A stretch of 64,000 nucleotides of DNA from Ophiostoma sp. CBS 140.51 (taxonomy: Eukaryota; Ascomycota; Sordariomycetes; Ophiostomatales; Ophiostomataceae): contig JANSLP010000099.1 in the NCBI GenBank assembly GCA_029298735.1, positions 34,135 through 98,134 of the forward strand, read 5' to 3'. The notes under the pieces were generated by a model. The model had not been told where the DNA came from, did not search any database, and saw only the letters and a list, made by a program, of their open reading frames with translations. Position 1 is the stretch's first letter; every line of letters starts with the position of its first letter. Positions 55,501-64,000 of this stretch are shown here, piece by piece. Made by a program: the position numbers and the translations under genes.

Positions 55501-58500
55501 ACCCATTTCGACGGCCAAATTGCACATTGGCATTCCTCCCTTTTGTCTCTGAAACGGCATGCTCCTCCGTATTGACCATACGCACCGTACAGGCGTATTT
55601 TGTCCTGGTCTGTCGTCAACCCGTACACCGTATCATGACGAACGGGCGTCCGTATGTAGGTTGTCGTGTCAAATACCCGAGTCCGGCGGCGCTTTTCTGT
55701 TTCTCTTTTTAACTGACAGACGCGGCCCCTGCCCCCGGTATTTTCTGCGCGACGCTCCGCGACTGAAAAGTCCAAGCCCGTTTTGCCGTGAAGGGGGGTG
55801 ATTGTGAACAAGTGTGCATCCTTTTCTGTTGATTTGAAAGATTGATTACCTGATTAGGAAGTACGTGATTCCCTTTTGCATTGCTTTTGACATAGGACGA
55901 TCTTTTCAACTGAAGATTTTTCTGCCTCTCCCTGCAGCCGGCGTATCGACTCACAGCGTCCATTACACGATGCCTACACGGAAGATGGAAAAGATAACAG
56001 CCCGCTTCGCTTGCGGAAAGGACACACCCAGGCTCGGAACTCAAAAAGTGAAGATAAAAGATACGTTGCATGTCTCGTTTGATGGATGCATCCCTGGTTC
56101 GATTGTGCGTCGTGCCACCCTCAGACCCCAAAACTGTAAACTTCCACGGCATCCAAAGCACAAAAACACACAAACGCCGAAACGCGGAGTTTATTGACAG
56201 TAACCACGTTTTGACGATGATCACTTTACAATATTTTGAGATGATGCATATTCTCCGTGGGAATTTCTTTTCGGTTTGTCGAGTTTTTCTCCGTCTGAGT
56301 AGACTGGCGTGGCAGACGGCATGAGGCTGTGAACATTTTCTCATCTTATTTTTTATTTTTTTATTTTTTTTGGAAATGCTTGGTTCTTCCTTCATCTCAT
56401 TTCCGTTATGTTGATTCGTGAACAATATTCACAACCATAACTATAACCATAAAGATCATCATCATGATCATAATACATAATACGTAACGGTGGAAACAAA
56501 GGAGCAAAAAAAGAACTAACACTAACATAACCAAGCCACACACTTTTACGTGCCCCTCGTTGATAGAAATGTCGGTGCCTGACAGGCAGATCTTTCCGTT
56601 GTCCGTTTTTGCTCGCTCTCGTTTTGTTAGCGCTCCTTCCAGACCAAAAAAGCGAGGTGGCAGTAGTTTGAAGTCGAGCAAAAACTTACCGAGTGCGAGG
56701 TTGGGGCCCTCAGGACTCGGACACCAAGGTTACCTAATCTGCACATGTTGGCTCAACACAACGCAACGCTGGCCTCGTAATACAAGCGACCCAAGGGCCC
56801 CAACTCAGAGGTCGATCACATAATAGTGGAAAAAAGATGTGAAAAGCTGCTTCTCCACTCGGCCCTTTCCATCGGCCGAAGCGAAAACCCCGACCGACGA
56901 AAAACGGTGCCTTCAAAACGGAAAGGATAGTGATTATGAAATACGACTTTCCTCTCCCAAGAAACAATACGCCGTATCTGCAATCTCACGTCGTATGTCG
57001 TAAATCTGGCCGGGGGCAGAGCAGGGCTGGGCAGGGCAAAGGGCCAACAACGTCTGGGCCATCATTTCCTCAACGAGGCTGGATTAGGCGAGTCTCCAGA
57101 GTGTGGAAAGTGGTTGACAAACTCGAGAATGATCGCACGGCGTCAGAGAATGATGACTGTCAATACGCCGAAGGCCGATCACCTTCTGTTTTCTGAATGC
57201 GCGTAGCGACAACAGGGACATCTGGGCAACTGGGCACAACTGGGCACAACCGGCTGCAAAACGTGGCTTGGACAACAAGCGAGCAATGTGAGAGTGTTCA
57301 TCAATCATCATGGAAGGGCCTTGTGCTGTAAAGTACGCCATACGCGAGATGTGGCAGATGTGGCTTGCGCCGCATCGATGTCGCTTCAATTGACCGCTTT
57401 AGGTATTTCGAGTACTTTTTGAATGCTGCCCTCTCGTATCTCGCTTTCTGGTTATTCTGCCTGCCTGGATGCCTTGCAGCCTTCTCTCTTGTTTTGCCCT
57501 TCTCTGCCTCAATTTGCCGTTGCCTGTCCACGAGCCACGCCAGCCTTGCGTCGCCTTGTCACGTTGAGACGAAGCACAAGACCCACTCGTATTCTTCTTC
57601 TCACACGATACAACCAATGAAGCCTCCGTCTTCCATGAAAGTTCCGTTGTCTTCAATCGTCAATTGCATTCGTACATCGTATGGCATAGGCAACGGAATT
57701 CGGGTTCGTCGCCAAGTTGTTGCATTTCCACGTCGTACGGTCTCGTGCACTTGACTTGACACGGGTCAATCCAATGGTCGATTGTCGCAGTTGGCGGAAC
57801 CCAATTCCCCGAGATTTGCTTTGCTGTCAAAGAGAGTCGTTGACGCGCTTGTTTGATTTGTCTGGTGTTGGGTGTGCTTTAGTGCGGATTGCTATTCCGT
57901 TTGAATTCGTCCGATTGCACCGACTCTCCGCTGGGTCCTTCCTCCGTTTTGCTCTTGCCCTTTTTGCTGATGCTGTTTTGACCTGAGAAAACGGAAGGAG
58001 CACCAGAGTGTCGTAGGGCTGGAGCGATCTCTGACCCGCCTTCCGTACACGCCCCCCCTCGCACCTTCCCTTTTCCCTTGCCCTGGACACTTTCCTGCCC
58101 CCACTCTCGCTACACTGCCCTACCCCCTCCTTCCCTTATGACTCTCACGCAGACTTGCCCTTGGAGCCTTCTCTGCCGTCTTTGCTTTTTGAAGTTTTTG
58201 CTGTCGTTGCTTGTCGTTTGCTCTTTCCCACAAACGCCAGGCTCCGTAATCTCCTTTTCCCGCCCTTTTCTCCAAGGGCAAGAGCGCACACGGCGCCGCA
58301 AAAGACTCAAAAAGGGGAAGGAGACCAAGAAAAAGAAGCGAAACCTTGACTCTTGAAGGGACCAGGGTATCGCATTATTCCACAGCAAAAGCAATAACCA
58401 ATATCAATAACTCTCTCAATAATTCACAGTGACAGCTCTCAAGGCACAGAGCAAACTCGCGCAATCATGCCCAAAGAGGAAATCGCAGCCGTTGTCTTTC

Positions 58501-61500
58501 ATCATATTGTTCCCAGTTGGTCGGTCCAGACGATCGCTCTTACCTTCAGCTTCTTTTTTTCTTCTTCGATCCTTCCCCAGCTTCTGAAGAAGGCTGTGCT
58601 TGGATTAATTAAATTGAAAATGAGTAAAAGAAAAAATTGTCATCCAAATCAGTTCAGATGAAGCGACAGTAAGATTTGCTTGGCTTTGTTTACCTTTTGC
58701 TATGAATTTACGATACAGAAGCACCGTAACATAGCACAGCCACGATGCCGTTGAAAAAAATTTCAATTGAGTGTGGATAGCTGTGGATGAGTAGTCCCTG
58801 CATCACTTTACGACGGAAAAGTTAACTCAATAGGCGATACGACATTCTGAATTGAGTTTTTAGTCGCGTCGCATTTTCTTGTCAATTTTTATTTTATTTA
58901 TTTTGTGTGCGTGGGTGTGTGTGCGAGGGTTATCGTTCCGCCTTTGGAATCGTTCTGCGAAAAGCAACAGAAGAACTGCGCCTTACGATTTGCATCGAGT
59001 GTTACAGCCTCTATGACACGCGTGTTATGCATATTGTTTGCTTTCTTTGATATTCACTCAATTGTCGATATTCCTTTCTCCGGCGCCGTATCTAACAGAC
59101 TCGACATGACGCATCTTGGCAATTTGGCAACTCCGTGTCCGAATGTCAACAACCCTGGGGTCTGTCGTCGTTGTTGAGACAAAAAAACTCGGCATTTCCA
59201 ATTAAATATCAACAGCAACAGCAGGCGATAGGCAATAGGCTTCATGGGTATCAAAGGCTGTCAGAAAGTTTATTTTCTCCTCGTCTCTCCCTACCGGGAC
59301 AATTGTTTCCCCCCGTCTTCACCAAAAGTTGCGACGTTAAAATGCGATGATCTTTTACATACGGAGCCGGCAGCCGTGTAAACGGCCCTGACTGTCGATC
59401 GTTTTCGTGTTTGTCAGTCTGTCACTCTGCCCAGTGTATTGTCAATTAACCTTTTTACCAGCGGGCCATCTTTGAACGCGGTCATGTCCGAAGCGCGAGC
59501 GCAACCGTGCCATTCGTTTGTTCGTTTGTTCGCTCTCGTTTTGTCGTTTCGTGGTGCACATCACAAAGCTTGACCCGTTTGGGCGTCTTTGTTTCCAGAG
59601 TGCAGCTGCAGGACCGTCTACTAAAAAGGACGGGCTTTACGACTCAAACGCCGACATATACGAGAAGGATGCGCCCTTGTGTGTCATCTGCATGGCACTC
59701 TGCTGTTTTTGTCCTGCGTGATTACATACACGAGATACAGTGTCTCGCAGTTCGAGACCAGCAAAATTAAGGTTATGGAGGGAAGATAGATGGGATTCGG
59801 GATTAAGACATTGGCCCCGTCCGTCTTTTGCATTGTTTCTCGCTGGCTGACCAACTCGAACAGGCAGGACAGCGTTTGGAATAACGCTGCAGGGGGTATG
59901 ACATGGTGGGCGGTGTTTGCTGAGGCTCCGTTTTCTCCTCTTTGTCAGGCAGGCCACCGTTTCGCACTGCGAGAATGCGAGTTTCCGTCTTACTTTTGTG
60001 TGCCGCACACCCATTTCTTCAGGTTCTTGGCTTGTTTTGCGCACCTCGCGAAAACGAGCCGGTTGGGTAAGTCAGCATAACGCAGCCAACAAGCAACACG
60101 GAGATGTCGTCTCGCCCGCAATTGCCCTGATTACTCCTCATGATTGCCCTTTTCAGTCTGCTCGTAACCCGTAACCTTAATGTGGCCGGCTTGTTGTCTA
60201 TCTTATCAGAGATCTGGCAGTCCATGCCCGTCGATGCCCGTTTCACAATCTCCATACTTGCCCACCAAAACCCCATCTGCTTTTCGTGATGCTTTTCGTA
60301 CTTCCGTAAGTTGCAAGGCTCGCCAAGCTCCCGTGGCCTTGTGACCTCTGAAGCCGTTGGCTCCGTACTCAGTGATCTCCGCCTTTTCGATGCGTTCTTT
60401 TCCTTCTTTTCGTCCTTTTTCGTCCGTGTCCCCCGCAAATGATAAAGAGAAAAAGAGTCGGGTTGTCTGGATGATTAACCCTTGCGATGCGTTGTTTATG
60501 TCTCGTTTGTTACTTGTTACTTGTTTTGAATTCTCGTTGATCCTCAAAAACATGTTCACGAGACCACACATTCGGGTCCCCGAGGAAATGGAGTTTCAAC
60601 AAATTGTCGTGACTCTTCCTTGACAAAGAACTTCAAAACGGAATGCCAAAAACGGACGCATTCACCGAAGAAAGTGAACCCTTCAGGGTCTCTTGTCGTC
60701 ATCGTCTTTTCGTTCTTTCTGTCTTTCCGATTTCGATTGATCGTTTCTCGCATTTCTCGATTCTCGCACTCTCTTTCTTTGTTTAGTGAAATTCTTCAAT
60801 CGCAACTGCCTATTGCCCTGCCCTGCCATGCCTCGTCACTGTCCTTTGTTTTGATTCGTCGATCCCTTCCTCAATTTCAAGAACGGACTCGGCTCGCCCT
60901 GTCGGCGTCGCCTTTTCCTCATACGCCGTTCATGGCTGAGTAGTAAGCGAGAGCGAGAGAAAGCGAGAGAGAGAGGAAGAGCAGCACGGGAATTTATGGG
61001 GACTCTGTTGAAAACGAGCCAATCGTGGGCCGTTCTTAACTCCCGTCAGTTTCTTACCACCGTAAAGCCCGTAAAAGTCGGTCGTGCCTGCCATCTTCGT
61101 TGCACACCCCCCTTCGTTCCTTCTAGCCCAACTGAAGTCGTTCCAGCCTGCTGGGTCGCACGCGCGATCGACCCATTTCAGCAGGTCCAGCGCCAGAAAC
61201 ACACCAAAAAGGCCAGACCATCAACACCACAGACCAAACACATGACACGACTCACACACACATACGCAAAGTCTCCGGCGCCGTCAAAGACTCCGAGCCG
61301 ACGCTACCAAGAAAAAGTACCGCCTGAAAGATGTTCTCAGTAGTGTGTGAACAAGCCGGACGGAGAATATTTGGCGACTAACGACATCAACGCAAGACAA
61401 ACGCGCACGCATACATGCACCCACAACAAAGGCAGCAACAAATACAAAGTAGAGGTGAGAGCGGGCACCGGTCAATGATCACCGTGGGCTGTGCAGATAT

Positions 61501-64000
61501 GATTTCACAGCAAAAAACGTGCCCTGAATATTGTGGGGAAGGCGGGCAACAAAAGTACTCCGTCCATCCTGCCAGCCAGGCCAAGAGATTAACAGCTAGG
61601 CAGCTGTGTGTTTTGTTCTAGGCATATCTCTGGGCATTTTTGGTGCATTTCCAGGCACATGTTGAAACACCAGCGTGTATCTGCCGTGTGGCTTCCGCGT
61701 GTTTACTTGCGTCCTTTTGTTGACGACGCCTTATGTTTTTTGGGGCTTTTTGGGGCTTCAGTAGTTATTTTTGTGGATATGAAATGCCGGTGCCTTGGTG
61801 CAGCGCCTCACGCCGTTCAAAACGTTCTCACAATAAAATATTACACCGTTGCTGAGAAACCGCACAAAGAGACCGTATTTGGTGAGGCTGTACTCTATGC
61901 TACACCGTACTCAATGCTTGTTGAACAGAAGAAAAGGGGCCCGACAGGGGCGGTGATGCGTTGGCAAAATGGCTGTCAGGATGGCAGTCAAAATGGGCTG
62001 GATGAACTGGCCAAAAGGTGGATTGATGGATTGGTGGATGCAATTGGCGAGATTGGCCCAATGGTCGGGCTGCAACGACAGGCACAACGACAGGCAGACA
62101 ACACAACAAAAAAGGAGAGAGACCAATGAGACAGGAGAAGAGGCTCAACTGGAACTCAACCCTCAACCGCCTCAACACTTCACAATCCACTCTCCAGGCC
62201 CGACCGCCTGGTCGGTGCTCAGAGTTGTCATCCACAAGGCCGTCAAAACGGTGGCCTCGTAAGTACTGAGTACGTGTTGAGGGGAGGAAACGGCGACGTG
62301 AGAGAGGTGAGAAGGGGCGTGTGAACTGTGGTGAGCCTGATGAAAGGGCTGACCACAGACGACGTCAGACATAAACCACGGACACAACAAATCACAAAGA
62401 CACGCAAAGACAACATGGATTTCACAGGGCGACGATCTCACGGTACGAAGTAGGCGAGGCCGGGGAAGGCCAGCCGAGAGCTGGGGTGCAAAGGGCATGC
62501 GTGCATGAAAGCGAGCGTGAATGGATACGTCGTACGGAGAAAGAGACAACAAAAGAAAACAAAGGGATAAATGAGATTGAGACTGGGAAAAAATTGGTGA
62601 TGGGGCTGGATTGTGGGCCGGACGGGGGCACTTCTGGCCTTTCCGGAGCCTGTGCCTGGCCCTTCTGGACGCTGGGAACCATCCATTCGGTAGCTGAGGC
62701 TGAGAGGGCTGCAAGCTGAGGCACAATTGGCAAGGGAGGAACAAAGTGGAAAAGAGGTCCAAAAAACGGAAAGGACAAGGCAGGAACCTAGAAGTGAGAC
62801 ACGATATTTCCCAATTCGGACAGGAAGCCGTCAGGGGAGAGCCGAGAACGAGCCACCAACAAAGGGGAAGCGAAAGTTCAGAGGACGAGAGTGAAAAGAT
62901 CGTCACGGGGTTCACCGTCCACAAAGAGACGAGTGAATGAAAGGAGTCTCAAGTCTTCTTTCTTCCCTTTCTTCCCCTTTCTTTAATTGAATCTCCATGT
63001 CTCAGGCAATGCAGCGGCCCGCCGGCAGATGAAAGGATAAAAGAAAAGGAGAGAAAGAAGAGGAAAGAATGAATACGGCGTGAAAACGTGAAAACATAAA
63101 AACGTAGAGATCAACAAAAAAGAAGCACGGGTTTCTCGTGGTCCCCGGACTGTGTCCAAGGCGTCAGTGCGCTTTCTTATTCTATTTTTGTTTTTGTGAG
63201 GCTGGCTCCACACGTCGTATTCAGTTGTTCTCAATGTTCCGCTCCGTACGGAGTACTTGACGTTGTTTTGTTTACCGAACGTGTAATCTCCCTTTGCCTC
63301 CCTGGAATACGGAGATGCATGCATCCGTGACTATGGGGTAGGGCGTGCATTTTTGTCTTTAATTGTCTTTTCTGTATTTGCTTCAATTGCCAGCCTTCTG
63401 GCCCCTGCTGCCAGCTCATTGATCTCAGCTCTCATCGTGAAATGAGAAACGGGACGAGGACTGGCCATCCCTCCTTTCCCTCCCTCCCCCTTCAGCTCCC
63501 AAAATACACCAATAATATCCCCCCTGCTTCATACAGCTACAGGCCTGCTCGTTAAATCGTAACATGGTAAAATTGTAATCTATCGACCCGAGCAGCTGGG
63601 TCGCCAGCCCAGGGAAGAGAAAAGAAAGAGAACGGGGTCGCATCGGGCTGGATTCCTTCTCGCTCGTTTGTCACTTTCAGCCCAGGCAAGACGTTCCCCT
63701 ATTCGGCAATTTCAGATGACACTATCGCCGTCCAGAGGAGACACTACAGACTCTCCGGTAGGGGACCGGAAGGCTGGAGCGATATTGGCACATTCCCATC
63801 AGCCATCGCATGATCTTCTTCCAGCCTCGGGGTGAACAACAGAAAGAATAGGCATAAAAGGTGTTGATTATGAGAATATATGTATTGTTTTTTTAGTAGC
63901 CGTCGTGGTGGTTCCAATTTGCATATTGTTGTATATTCTAGTTGAGATATAACCCGTAAGAAATATAAAGGTATTTTTGTTGACATAATCGGACAAGCTT
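52585..64000. other. Gene-poor region 2 (11.4 kb)
   Basis: No supported coding gene to the right edge. The longest frame (62172-62924 minus, 250 codons) starts at a non-ATG codon and is Ser/Leu/Pro-rich from C/T composition. A short ATG frame at 58467-58661 (64 codons) has a fair start context but no similarity I recognise. Pyrimidine-rich blocks, a CCGTA-rich tract (55567-55654) and CACGTCGTA words (56987, 57729, 63211) are visible. The first kilobase is the promoter of the acidic-protein gene; the right end may be the upstream region of a gene beyond the window. Confidence 0.5.
55567..55654 (+). repeat. Tract with five CCGTA words
   Basis: CCGTA occurs at 55567, 55585, 55621, 55628 and 55650, all on the plus strand, within 88 bp; chance expectation is about 0.1. 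The spacing is not periodic. Confidence 0.6.

Noticed and set aside
58467..58661. 64-codon ATG frame in the gene desert
   Set aside because: Fair start context, but no recognisable features and no splice structure extending it.
59742..59770. GTTCGAGACC element resembling a Pol III B box
   Set aside because: It forms a simple hairpin with GTCTCG just upstream, but no A box, cloverleaf or T-run terminator accompanies it.
62172..62924. 250-codon minus-strand frame
   Set aside because: Non-ATG start, low-complexity Ser/Leu/Pro composition, no recognisable motif.
1..64000. CRISPR arrays, rRNA genes, intact transposons, telomeric repeats
   Set aside because: None seen. CRISPR is not expected in a fungal nuclear genome, and no long direct repeats or transposase/reverse-transcriptase frames were found.

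Overview
The window is nuclear DNA of a filamentous ascomycete (Pezizomycotina, probably Sordariomycetes; the order cannot be fixed from this sequence). Evidence: short 59-76 bp introns with GTAAGT/GTATGT-type donors and CTAAC branch sites; a Zn2Cys6/fungal_trans regulator; fungal orthologues of WDR70, an RSC/SWI-SNF ATPase, coronin, PUS7 and amidophosphoribosyltransferase; and a tRNA-Val with an 18-nt intron.

Layout. 1-4.3 kb is accessory and decayed. It holds a broken serine-esterase-like domain of the kind found on fungal NLR-type proteins, a broken ankyrin plus DYW-like deaminase gene, a purine-rich repeat and a possible tRNA-derived SINE. 4.3-17.5 kb is the most interesting block: six genes strictly alternating in strand (- + - + - +) that form three divergent promoters. 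They encode a TcuA/CobZ-like FAD dehydrogenase, a Zn2Cys6 regulator, a class II aldolase-family protein, a quinone-reductase-like MDR protein, a LigI-like amidohydrolase and a JEN/SHS-like MFS transporter. I read this as an uptake-and-degradation cluster for a carboxylate, perhaps a tricarboxylate or an aromatic-derived lactone. The 10-mer CTCCGTCTAA occurs three times in two of the divergent promoters, and I did not see it elsewhere in the window.

18-43.6 kb is a conserved housekeeping block: WDR70, the SNF2-family remodeller, tRNA-Val(CAC), ADE4, coronin, an unrecognised protein with paired CxxC motifs, a parvulin, PUS7 and a secreted SGNH hydrolase. Spliced models were built by eye for every gene whose frame is interrupted.

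43.6-64 kb is almost gene-free: only one acidic, low-complexity protein (51.6-52.6 kb) is convincing in about 20 kb. Base composition there is not obviously AT-biased, so it does not look like RIP-degraded transposon. It contains small inverted repeats and clusters of short words (CCGTA, CAAAGGC, CACGTCGTA), which suggests long regulatory or non-coding transcribed DNA.
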